Source: Endoryza foliicola | GTDB lineage: Bacteria; Bacteroidota; Bacteroidia; Chitinophagales; Chitinophagaceae | Assembly: GCA_965226965.1 (NCBI GenBank) | Contig: OZ245715.1 | Coordinates: forward strand, 2,108,001 to 2,172,000 | Length of the DNA stretch: 64,000 nt | Direction of reading: 5' to 3' | Part shown: one piece after another, positions 1 through 7,384 of the stretch | Layout of the letters: each line of letters opens with the position of its first letter | Position numbering within the stretch: the stretch's first letter is position 1 | Notes under the pieces: model-generated | Told to the model about the DNA's origin: nothing | Seen by the model: the letters and a program-made list of their open reading frames with translations, nothing else | Database searches by the model: none | Translations under genes and position numbers: made by a program

Positions 1-1
1 A

Positions 2-2179
2 GGTTTCAAAGTGACAGGATCGTCGTTTATCGATCAACTAACCTATACCTATCAAACGAATAGTAATAAATTGATACAAGTGACAGATGCATCAAATGAT
101 TCCCAGTCTAAATTGGGCGACTTTAAATATACAGGGACTAAACAGGCAACCGACTACAGCTATGATGTAAATGGAAATATGGTAGTAGACAACAATAAAG
201 CTATTAGTAATATTTCATACAACCAGTTGAATCTACCAGAGATCATCACGGTAACTGGCAAGGGGTCCATTACTTACACCTACGATTGGTCGGGTAATAA
301 ATTAAAAAAGGTAACTGTTGACACAACTGTAAAACCTACCCTCACTACTACAACCACTTACTTGAATGGGTTTGTTTATCAGAACGACACCTTGCAGTTT
401 CTGGGTCATGAAGAAGGAAGGATTCGTTGGGCAAAAAGGTTCTACCTAAATGGGAGCTCAGCCAATAGCTTTGAATACGACTATTTTTTGAAAGACCATT
501 TGGGTAATGTACGCATGGTACTCACTGAACAAACCGATACGGCGCAATATATAGCAACAATGGAAGCCTCTTATCGAACCAATGAAAACAAGCTTTTCTA
601 TAATTTACAAGCAAGTAACTATCCTAAATCTGCCGTATCTGGTTATCCGGTAGACGCCACTACCAATCCCAATGATTCTTTGATGCGTTTGAATGGAAGT
701 GGGCAAAAAGTAGGGGCGGCTATTGTATTAAAAGTGATGAGTGGTGATGTGATCGATGTGGCTGTTAAGGCCTTTTACAAAGACCAAACATACGCCTTAC
801 CCAATAACTCTGTAAATGATGTTCTAAATGCTTTGGCAAATGGTGCTTTCGGATTGACAGGGGGAGCAAAAGGTACATTAGACCAGCTTAGCAATACAAG
901 TACTAGCCCGCTTTTGGGAGCTTTGAATAGCTTTATCAATAGCAACAATCCAATAGTTGCAAACAAGCCTAAAGCATATCTCAACTGGATATTACTGGAT
1001 GAACAGTTTCAATATGTAAGCAGTTATCCTCAAAGCGGTGCTTTGGCTGTAGGTAATTATGCCAGCAATGTGTTAAATACCCTGGCTTATACAGGAATTC
1101 CGATAACCAAGAATGGATATTTGTACATTTATGTAAACAATGAAACACCCGGTTGGGATGTATTTTTTGATAATATGAGTGTCAAGCATTATTCTGGGGC
1201 TCTTATTGAAGAGACACATTATTATCCGTTTGGGCTAACAATGTCGGGAATTTCATCAAGATCTATTAGGGATATACAGAACAAATTACTGTTCAATGGA
1301 AAAGAAAATCAAGTTTACGAATTCGATGGTGGTAGTGGTTTAGATTTATACGATTTTGGTGCACGGATGTATAATTGTCAAATTGGTAAATGGCATAATA
1401 TTGATCCAAAGGCCTTCCAAATGCCTTCTTATTCTCCCTATAATTTTTCATTTAATAATCCGATTAACTTTGTGGATCCTGATGGGAAAAAGCCTAGACC
1501 AGGAGCGCAATACAAAAGTGCAGATGCCGCAGCTATAGCATGGGCAATATACTATTCATACAACTCTATCTTCTATGATATCGAATATGCTGGGGTGATA
1601 TACAAAATTAAAGTTGGCAACAAAACTCGATATGCGTTTAATGCGGCTAATGAAGGCCACCAGCATGGTGGTGTTTACAACCTGGACATACCTAAAGGTG
1701 CTGAGATTGTTGCGTTAATTCATTCTCATGGTAAATATCAATTAAATACCGACAATGATTTTTCCTATCCTCCGTGTGGAATTGGTTGCACGTCAGATCA
1801 AGAAACGATGCGAAAATTCAGGGGGAAGACGTTTTATTTATTTACACCAAGCGGTCAATTAAAGTTCGACCGCAATGAATCACGAGATGTTGAGCCAGAA
1901 CCTTGGGTCCAGCCAAGTAATACTTCCCAGTTACTAGCTGAGGGATTCTATCATGATGAAAATGAGTACGGGCCAAACCTTGCAGTGCCAAAAATTAATG
2001 TAAAGTGGAATAATTTTGTGTCAAATGAACCAATAAAAAAAGATAAATCTGACCTTGACGAAGTTAACTCTTTGGGGGGCCTCCCAAAATATGTCGAAGG
2101 TCAGAATAAAGATCGCAGCGAAATACTGAATAATTGTTTGGGTTGTTATATTAATCCACCAAAATGGCTTCGAAAATAA
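2..2179 (+). CDS. RHS-repeat polymorphic toxin, C-terminal part (5' end outside the window)
   Basis: This is the end of a large secreted RHS/YD-repeat protein. The frame is already open at the window edge, so the GTG at 11 is not the real start. YD-like repeats fill the first ~150 visible residues. DHLGNVR of the RHS core lies near residue 165, YYPFGLTM near 407, and the core-closing LYDFGARMY...IDP stretch around 450-468. The last ~240 residues form a separate tip with HSHG near 571 and SDQE further on, resembling the JAB/DUF4329-like domains seen at RHS tips. In this family the core forms a shell that encloses a C-terminal toxin. That the tip is a toxin is inferred. The following gene is a candidate immunity protein, and nt 718-1258 are duplicated downstream. 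Confidence 0.85.
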   Translation, partial: GFKVTGSSFIDQLTYTYQTNSNKLIQVTDASNDSQSKLGDFKYTGTKQATDYSYDVNGNMVVDNNKAISNISYNQLNLPEIITVTGKGSITYTYDWSGNKLKKVTVDTTVKPTLTTTTTYLNGFVYQNDTLQFLGHEEGRIRWAKRFYLNGSSANSFEYDYFLKDHLGNVRMVLTEQTDTAQYIATMEASYRTNENKLFYNLQASNYPKSAVSGYPVDATTNPNDSLMRLNGSGQKVGAAIVLKVMSGDVIDVAVKAFYKDQTYALPNNSVNDVLNALANGAFGLTGGAKGTLDQLSNTSTSPLLGALNSFINSNNPIVANKPKAYLNWILLDEQFQYVSSYPQSGALAVGNYASNVLNTLAYTGIPITKNGYLYIYVNNETPGWDVFFDNMSVKHYSGALIEETHYYPFGLTMSGISSRSIRDIQNKLLFNGKENQVYEFDGGSGLDLYDFGARMYNCQIGKWHNIDPKAFQMPSYSPYNFSFNNPINFVDPDGKKPRPGAQYKSADAAAIAWAIYYSYNSIFYDIEYAGVIYKIKVGNKTRYAFNAANEGHQHGGVYNLDIPKGAEIVALIHSHGKYQLNTDNDFSYPPCGIGCTSDQETMRKFRGKTFYLFTPSGQLKFDRNESRDVEPEPWVQPSNTSQLLAEGFYHDENEYGPNLAVPKINVKWNNFVSNEPIKKDKSDLDEVNSLGGLPKYVEGQNKDRSEILNNCLGCYINPPKWLRK
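718..1258 (+). repeat. RHS core direct repeat, copy 1 (inside the intact RHS gene)
   Basis: Bases 718-1258 align to 3053-3593 at a constant offset of 2335, with no insertion or deletion. By eye there are roughly 40-50 substitutions, mostly at third codon positions. The first ~80 bases are identical. The copy runs from IVLKVMSGDV to YYPFGLTM.GISS, and similarity stops abruptly there, where the tips diverge. Confidence 0.95.
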
Positions 2180-2196
2180 CTTGAAAATCAAAAAAT

Positions 2197-2871
2197 ATGA
2201 TTTTTTTTAAAACACTAGTTTTTTTCAATACTGTTGTCTTCTTTTCTTCTTGCGTTCAATTTACTACGAAAGCAGGCGCAATGAATATTGATTCAAAAAA
2301 TGACACTTTTCGAAGATACGTATACGTGAATCCTCAATCGAAGGATACTTCTTGGAGTTATCGTGAAGTTCGGAAGGTGGAAAAACTCATAGGCTTAAAG
2401 TCTATTCAAGATGGTTTTGACTCCTTACAAATTCGTATTTGGATAGGATATTCGAGTAGTGAAGCTCAATTGGTAATGCTTTCAAGACAAGATGGCGTTT
2501 ATTCGGCAAGACTTTATCATTTAAGGTTTTTCATAAATGAAGTTATTCATGACTACGATTCTGTCAAAAGTCTTGTAACGAATATTAAACCTAAGAGTCA
2601 GTGGGATTCGGTTATAGCTAAGCTTATTTCATTCGATATTTGTAGTTTACCTGATAGTGATGAAATTGAAAATTATCCAATAATTGCTGATGGGAGGGGT
2701 GTGATAATTGAAACTTCAACTAAAAAAAACTATCGTTTCGTAAGGTATTTAGATCCAGCAATTGGGGTAAAATATAATATTAAGGAAGCTGAAAAGGTTG
2801 TAAACATTTTAAATCTACTTCAATCAGAGTTTACAATAAAGTATTTAAATGACCATTATAAAGAGTGGTAG
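2197..2871 (+). CDS. Putative lipoprotein, candidate immunity protein for the RHS tip
   Basis: I do not recognise this 224-residue protein. It starts with a hydrophobic segment ending in FFSSC, a lipobox-like site, so it is probably exported and lipid-anchored. The rest is soluble, mixed alpha/beta in character, with many Asp, Ser and Lys residues. It begins 17 nt after the RHS stop codon. In polymorphic toxin loci this position is normally taken by the immunity gene of the tip just upstream, and that is the basis for the proposed role. There is no homology evidence. An export signal would fit protection against a toxin acting at the envelope. The base composition is AT-rich, like that of the tip and unlike the trp genes. 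Confidence 0.6.
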   Translation: MIFFKTLVFFNTVVFFSSCVQFTTKAGAMNIDSKNDTFRRYVYVNPQSKDTSWSYREVRKVEKLIGLKSIQDGFDSLQIRIWIGYSSSEAQLVMLSRQDGVYSARLYHLRFFINEVIHDYDSVKSLVTNIKPKSQWDSVIAKLISFDICSLPDSDEIENYPIIADGRGVIIETSTKKNYRFVRYLDPAIGVKYNIKEAEKVVNILNLLQSEFTIKYLNDHYKEW

Positions 2872-3050
2872 GAATTTTATGAAACTTTACCGGTTGAGTT
2901 GATCATCATTGTTGTTTCAGAGTAGCTAATTTTATTCTAATAGATTGTTCATCTTTTAATTTGCATTTTCTCCTATTTAAAACTCGCGACAAGTCTTAAT
3001 TTTGAAATCTTACTTCAATAAAATTAGTTAAGCAATGTTACATACACTCT

Positions 3051-4523
3051 GTGGCTATTGTATTAAAAGTGATGAGTGGTGATGTGATCGATGTGGCTGT
3101 TAAGGCCTTTTACAAAGACCAAACATACGCCTCACCCAATAACTCTGTGAATGACGTTCTAAATGCTCTGGCAAATGGTGCTTTCGGATTGACGGGAGGG
3201 GCAAAAGGTACACTAGATCAACTGAGCAATACAAGTACTAGTCCGCTTTTGGGAGCATTGAATAGCTTTATCGGTAGTAATAATCCAATAGTCGCAAACA
3301 AGCCAAAAGCATATCTCAATTGGATACTACTGGATGAACAGTTCCAGTATGTGAGCAGTTATCCTCAAAGCGGTGCGTTGGCAGTTGGAAATTATGCCAG
3401 CAATGTGTTAAATACCCTGGCTTACACAGGAATTCCGATAACCAAGAATGGATATTTGTATATTTATGTAAACAATGAAACACCTGGTTGGGATGTGTTT
3501 TTTGATAATATGAGTGTGAAGCATTATTCTGGAGCAATTACTGAAGAGACGCATTATTATCCGTTTGGACTTACGATGGCGGGCATCAGTTCGAAAGCAG
3601 CAGCCGTTGGAAATCCTGAGAATAAATACAAGTACAACGGCTACGAGCTCAATAGCGATTTTGATCTTAATCTTTATGAAAGTTTTTATCGTTCTCATGA
3701 TCCTCAGTTAGGTAGGTTCTGGCAAATTGACCCCAAACCAACAGAGACACAGAGTTTATACTCTGCGATGAACAATAACCCTATTTTGATAAATGATATT
3801 TTGGGTGATACGGGGCGTATTGGAACGATGACTGATGCTGTAATAAAGGTCAATGGTAAGGAGTACAACGGGAAAGACTTAGTTAATGGTTTGGTAAAAG
3901 AATGGAGTAAAATAACAGGATTGAAATTGAGCTTGGATAAAGACGGCAATCTGGTGAATGGAGGTGTAGCTACAAATAAGGGAATTAGTAAAACAGCTAG
4001 GCAAGAAGTTCTTAATCTGATAAAGTCTGACGGGACTGTATATATTGATTTTAATGGGCAAATATCTTCTCAAACATTGGATATCAAAGATCCAAAATTG
4101 GGTGCAGTTCGGTTAAACCCTGCTGAAATTGGTGCTAACGTTGACGGCACCTCCAAAGATCTTAACAGTTTGACTTTTGGAGCTGGGATGACTGCCCTCC
4201 ATGAGCTTGGCCACACATTTCTCCACGGTAACTTTGGGCATGGAGTTAACACCTTAAGTTCTTTCGGAGTAATAGATGCACCCGATCAGCTCGGAAATAA
4301 AATCCGGTCGGAATTAGGGCCAAATTGGGGCCAAAGGCTATCATATACTTCTTTGCCTTTTAATGGGTCTAATTATGTTCCGATGACACAGGGCTCGTTA
4401 CAAATGCTTCAAAATGCTATTCCTCAAATTACTCAAGCTATGCGACGAAACCCACTGGTTCAAGCAACGGAATTGAGTAATGTAAGAATGCCAACTAGCG
4501 GCGTGATTATTGTTAGAAATTAA
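3051..4523 (+). CDS. Orphan RHS C-terminal cassette with M91-like HExxH metallopeptidase tip
   Basis: The frame encodes a headless RHS C-terminus. Residues 1-181 copy the core of the upstream RHS gene, followed by a different core end (LGRFWQIDPKP near 222-232) and a new tip. The tip carries HELGHTFLHGNFGH at 384-397, a zinc-metallopeptidase HExxH motif. It then has IRSELG...RLSY, resembling the M91 (NleD-like) domains found at RHS tips. The only start is a GTG at 3051 with no ribosome site and no ATG upstream in frame, so the cassette is probably not translated as it stands. I infer a displaced toxin tip that can be restored by recombination with the complete gene through the shared core. 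Family assignment of the peptidase is moderate; the HExxH motif is plain. Confidence 0.75.
   Translation: MAIVLKVMSGDVIDVAVKAFYKDQTYASPNNSVNDVLNALANGAFGLTGGAKGTLDQLSNTSTSPLLGALNSFIGSNNPIVANKPKAYLNWILLDEQFQYVSSYPQSGALAVGNYASNVLNTLAYTGIPITKNGYLYIYVNNETPGWDVFFDNMSVKHYSGAITEETHYYPFGLTMAGISSKAAAVGNPENKYKYNGYELNSDFDLNLYESFYRSHDPQLGRFWQIDPKPTETQSLYSAMNNNPILINDILGDTGRIGTMTDAVIKVNGKEYNGKDLVNGLVKEWSKITGLKLSLDKDGNLVNGGVATNKGISKTARQEVLNLIKSDGTVYIDFNGQISSQTLDIKDPKLGAVRLNPAEIGANVDGTSKDLNSLTFGAGMTALHELGHTFLHGNFGHGVNTLSSFGVIDAPDQLGNKIRSELGPNWGQRLSYTSLPFNGSNYVPMTQGSLQMLQNAIPQITQAMRRNPLVQATELSNVRMPTSGVIIVRN
3053..3593 (+). repeat. RHS core direct repeat, copy 2 (start of the orphan cassette)
   Basis: This is the second copy of the RHS core segment found at 718-1258. 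It begins without any recognisable gene start: the bases before 3053 are AT-rich non-coding sequence with an in-frame TGA at 3003. Most differences from copy 1 are synonymous (the few replacements include Leu to Ser and Asn to Gly), so the copy spent most of its history under coding constraint. Confidence 0.95.
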
Positions 4524-4534
4524 AAATATAAACT

Positions 4535-4921
4535 ATGATTACCCTATTAAAGATTTTTATTTTGAGTTTGCCTGTAACCCTTTTTGGGCAAGAGACTTAC
4601 AGATGTCATAAGCAAATTTGTTCGGGTCTTAACGCTGTTGATAGGAAATGGGAATTGATAATGTCCGATGATGGGTCTTACGTGTTTAATATTTACTCAA
4701 TCAATTCAAAAGCGTTAGTTAAGCAAAAGTCTGAACGCTATTCAGGGAGTTGGGAAATATCTGGTGATACTTTGAGGCTTAAGTATAAGCAGTTGCTAGA
4801 ATCTTCATTTGTTTTCCTTAGACAGGAGGAAAAGCTGATTCCTTTGAGGCAACCGATAGATACGATAACAGGGTATAGAATGCAAATTGATTATTTGGAA
4901 AAGGAGAGATTTTATAAATAA
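4535..4921 (+). CDS. Small exported protein, candidate immunity for the orphan metallopeptidase tip
   Basis: This 128-residue protein is not recognised by family. It starts with a short cleavable-type signal peptide (LLKIFILSLPVTLFGQ) and continues as a small beta-rich domain. YSGSWEISGDTLRLKYK near residues 68-84 looks like the strand pattern of lipocalin-like or NlpE-like barrels. There are two Cys residues close after the signal sequence (CHKQIC). It begins 11 nt after the orphan toxin tip and is followed by a strong hairpin, so tip and this gene form one cassette. Its role as immunity protein is inferred only from that position. Being exported, it would act outside the cytoplasm. Confidence 0.6.
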   Translation: MITLLKIFILSLPVTLFGQETYRCHKQICSGLNAVDRKWELIMSDDGSYVFNIYSINSKALVKQKSERYSGSWEISGDTLRLKYKQLLESSFVFLRQEEKLIPLRQPIDTITGYRMQIDYLEKERFYK

Positions 4922-4943
4922 CAATTTTTATTGAGTCGTATCA

Positions 4944-4984
4944 ATAGACAATACAGCCCGGCATTGCCGGGCTGTATTGTCTAT
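4944..4984 (+). terminator. Perfect 20-bp stem hairpin at the end of the RHS block
   Basis: Arms 4944-4963 and 4965-4984 are exact reverse complements with a single base between them. The core is GCCCGGC/GCCGGGC. No T-run follows on either strand, so it may be a factor-assisted or bidirectional terminator, or a cruciform or recombination mark, rather than a classical intrinsic terminator. Confidence 0.7.
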
Positions 4985-5000
4985 GATGCATTACCAGAAC

Positions 5001-5165
5001 TCAGGAAGCCATCAACTGGAGTTGTTTTTTCACAATAAAAGCATCGATAAGTTTTTTGACCACGGTTTTATCGTCTTCGTTAAACTGTTCAACGACGGAT
5101 GGTGTGAATGTTGTACGGAATGACCTCAGAGAGGTAAATCGTTCTATAGAATCCCCCAAAAACAA
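5001..5165 (-). pseudogene. Degenerate fragment resembling the C-terminal tail of an XRE-type regulator
   Basis: Read on the minus strand, the stretch gives an open frame of 54 codons that ends at a TGA (5001-5003). Its sequence includes SVVEQFNEDDKTVVKKLIDA and ends in KKQLQLMAS. This pattern (acidic turn, LIDAF, basic end) is like the last helix of many Bacteroidota helix-turn-helix regulators. A TAA closes the frame upstream at 5166-5168 and no DNA-binding part is visible, so it is probably a relic. The assignment is tentative, by resemblance only. Confidence 0.3.
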
Positions 5166-5204
5166 TTATTTTTTGATTTCCATCGAATTTCCGATATTCG
5201 CTGC

Positions 5205-5264
5205 ATGAATCATTTCAGTCAAAATCAGTGGTGGTGGCATACTAAGCTCAAACGGGGCCTGTAA
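5205..5264 (+). CDS. trpL: trp operon leader peptide with three consecutive Trp codons
   Basis: The 19-codon reading frame MNHFSQNQWWWHTKLKRGL holds three adjacent TGG codons at 5229-5237. It ends 29 nt before a strong intrinsic terminator and 88 nt before trpE. This is the classic layout of a transcription-attenuation leader peptide. The sense bases CGGGGC at 5253-5258, overlapping the last codons, can pair with GCCCCG at 5295-5300, the left arm of the terminator. A ribosome stalled on the Trp codons would leave 5253-5258 free to form this antiterminator. A ribosome reaching the stop codon would cover it and let the terminator form. No Shine-Dalgarno sequence is visible, as usual in this phylum. 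No convincing promoter was found upstream. Confidence 0.9.
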   Translation: MNHFSQNQWWWHTKLKRGL

Positions 5265-5293
5265 TGCTATTGCATACTGTTTAACCATAGTGG

Positions 5294-5319
5294 AGCCCCG
5301 CATACCAGCGGGGCTTTTT
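5294..5319 (+). terminator. trp attenuator terminator
   Basis: An 8-bp GC-rich stem, AGCCCCGC (5294-5301) with GCGGGGCT (5308-5315), has a 6-nt loop and is followed by a run of T. It sits 33 nt before trpE and directly after the Trp-rich leader peptide, so it is read as the attenuator rather than as the end of an upstream gene. Confidence 0.9.
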
Positions 5320-5352
5320 ATTTGGTACTGAATCAACCGATTTGCATCAGTT

Positions 5353-6768
5353 ATGAAGAAAATTTCTATTCGCACCAGTTGCAAAAAATTATTGGCAGAT
5401 GTGTTCACCCCGGTGGGCATCTACCTCCGCCTTCGCGATCGTTTTCGCGATACCATCTTACTCGAGAGCTCCGACCACCATACGGCCGACAATAGCTGGT
5501 CCTTTATTGGCATCAACGCCATCGCCGGTATGGAAATCAGCTCGGAAGCAACCCTGGAGTTCAAACTACCCGGATTGCCTCCCGAAAAAGCGCCCATCAA
5601 AAACGCAGCGGATGTTCCTCAGCTGCTCTTCGACTTCATGAATCGATTCGAAGTGAGCGGCGCAGGAAAAGAAGCGGCTTTCGCCCAAGGGCTCTATGGC
5701 TATACCGCCTACGATGCCATCCCGTTTTTCGATGCGGTGAAACTCGATGCCAAGAAACACGCGGCCCCACAAATTCCATTGATGCGCTACCGTCTCTATC
5801 AATACGTGATCGCCATCAATCACTATAAAGATGAACTCTTTATCTGCGAGAACCAAATAACCGGTATTGAATCAGAACTCGATGCCGTAGAACGATTGAT
5901 CCGCAGCCGCGATATTCCCACTTTCCCCTTCGCTTTAAGTGGCGAGGAGACTTCCAACTTAACCGACGAAGAATACCGCGAGAATGTGAAGAAAGGAATC
6001 GCTTCCTGCCTTCGCGGCGATGTGTTCCAAATTGTACTCAGCCGTCGCTTCCAACAAGGTTTTTCCGGCGACGAGTTCAATGTGTACCGCGCCCTTCGCA
6101 GTGTGAACCCTTCACCGTATCTCTTCTTCTTCGATTATGGAGATTATAAATTGATGGGTTCTTCACCTGAATCTCAAATCATCATCAAAAATGGTAAAGC
6201 CATTGTTCACCCCATCGCCGGAACCTTTAAAAGAACAGGCGATGATGAACTCGATCAGCAAGAAGCAACCCGACTATTGGCCGATGCCAAAGAAAATGCT
6301 GAACATGTGATGTTGGTAGACTTGGCAAGAAATGATCTGAGTCGCCTTTGCGATCAAGTAGAAGTGGCCCATTACCGTCAGGTTCATTATTACAGTCATG
6401 TTATTCATCTCGTGAGTGAAGTAGTGGGAAAAGTTCGCCCCAATAGCAATCCTTTTGAACTATTGGCCAAAACTTTCCCGGCCGGCACCTTAAGCGGCGC
6501 TCCCAAAATAAAAGCCATGCAATTGATCGATGCCTACGAACCCACGGCTCGTTCTTACTACGGTGGCGGCATTGGTTTCATGGGATTCGATGGTTCTTGC
6601 AATCATGCCATCATGATTCGCACGTTCCTAAGCAAGCAAAATACGTTGACCTATCAGGCCGGCGCAGGAGTTGTGGCAGCCAGCAAACCTGAGAACGAAT
6701 TACAAGAAGTCAATAACAAACTCGGCGCTTTGAAAAAAGCAATTGAGCTGGCTACTTCCATTGTTTAA
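5353..6768 (+). CDS. trpE: Anthranilate synthase component I
   Basis: This 471-residue enzyme converts chorismate, with ammonia from TrpG, to anthranilate, the first step of tryptophan synthesis. LLES at 36-39 corresponds to the tryptophan feedback site of the family. The chorismate-binding fold is shown by GDVFQIVLSRR near 220, HPIAGT near 286, DLARNDLSRLC near 320, FPAGTLSGAPKIKAM near 375-390 and YYGGGIGFMGFDG near 400. Length is normal for short bacterial TrpE. It is the first structural gene after the attenuator, and trpG follows after 17 nt. The ATG at 5353 gives the expected N-terminus. PabB was considered, but the leader peptide and the full trp order make TrpE clear. Confidence 0.97.
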   Translation: MKKISIRTSCKKLLADVFTPVGIYLRLRDRFRDTILLESSDHHTADNSWSFIGINAIAGMEISSEATLEFKLPGLPPEKAPIKNAADVPQLLFDFMNRFEVSGAGKEAAFAQGLYGYTAYDAIPFFDAVKLDAKKHAAPQIPLMRYRLYQYVIAINHYKDELFICENQITGIESELDAVERLIRSRDIPTFPFALSGEETSNLTDEEYRENVKKGIASCLRGDVFQIVLSRRFQQGFSGDEFNVYRALRSVNPSPYLFFFDYGDYKLMGSSPESQIIIKNGKAIVHPIAGTFKRTGDDELDQQEATRLLADAKENAEHVMLVDLARNDLSRLCDQVEVAHYRQVHYYSHVIHLVSEVVGKVRPNSNPFELLAKTFPAGTLSGAPKIKAMQLIDAYEPTARSYYGGGIGFMGFDGSCNHAIMIRTFLSKQNTLTYQAGAGVVAASKPENELQEVNNKLGALKKAIELATSIV

Positions 6769-6785
6769 ATTTTAGAGTAAGATTC

Positions 6786-7370
6786 ATGAAACTATTAGTA
6801 TTCGATAATTACGATTCTTTTACCTACAACCTGGTGCACTTGGTGGAACACATCACGGGCATCAAAGTAGAAGTGCATCGCAACGACCAAATTCCTCTGG
6901 AGAAAGTAGCCGCTTTCGATAAAATCATTCTTTCGCCCGGACCCGGTATTCCCGAAGAAGCAGGCTTACTGCTTCCCCTGATCAAAGAATACGCTGCCAG
7001 CAAATCTATTCTGGGCGTGTGCTTGGGGCATCAGGCAATTGGACAAGCCTTTGGTGGCAACCTCACCAACCTGAGTTCCGTGTATCACGGAATTGCGACT
7101 CCGGTGTCCATTCTTCAAGAAAACGGAAAGCCGAAAGACCCTCACTTGTTTGAAGGATTGGAAGCTTCCGAAATTGTGGGCCGCTACCATAGCTGGGTAG
7201 TGGATCAAAAAGGATTTCCCACAAATCTAGAAATCACCGCTACCGATGACCAAGGGTTCATCATGGCGCTTCAACATAAAACCTATGATGTAAGGGGCGT
7301 TCAATTCCATCCGGAATCAGTACTCACCCCCAAAGGCGAAGTGATCTTGCGCAACTGGTTAAAAGCATAA
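6786..7370 (+). CDS. trpG: Anthranilate synthase component II, glutamine amidotransferase
   Basis: This 194-residue class I glutamine amidotransferase supplies ammonia to TrpE. The nucleophile is Cys79 in GVCLGHQAIG; the His-Glu pair is in QFHPESV near residue 173. The oxyanion region SPGPGIPEEAG lies at 50-60. The protein is a stand-alone subunit, not fused to TrpD as in enteric bacteria. It sits 17 nt after trpE and 14 nt before trpD. In some bacteria such a subunit also serves folate synthesis with PabB; whether it does so here cannot be seen. Confidence 0.96.
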   Translation: MKLLVFDNYDSFTYNLVHLVEHITGIKVEVHRNDQIPLEKVAAFDKIILSPGPGIPEEAGLLLPLIKEYAASKSILGVCLGHQAIGQAFGGNLTNLSSVYHGIATPVSILQENGKPKDPHLFEGLEASEIVGRYHSWVVDQKGFPTNLEITATDDQGFIMALQHKTYDVRGVQFHPESVLTPKGEVILRNWLKA

Positions 7371-7384
7371 AACGATTCGAACAA

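Noticed and set aside
3316..4252. Several minus-strand frames opposite the orphan RHS cassette
   Set aside because: They mirror the coding strand of a clearly conserved core, and none has a start signal or known domain.
5166..5420. Minus-strand frame of 84 codons before trpE
   Set aside because: It lies opposite the trp leader peptide, attenuator and the start of trpE, and shows no recognisable domain.
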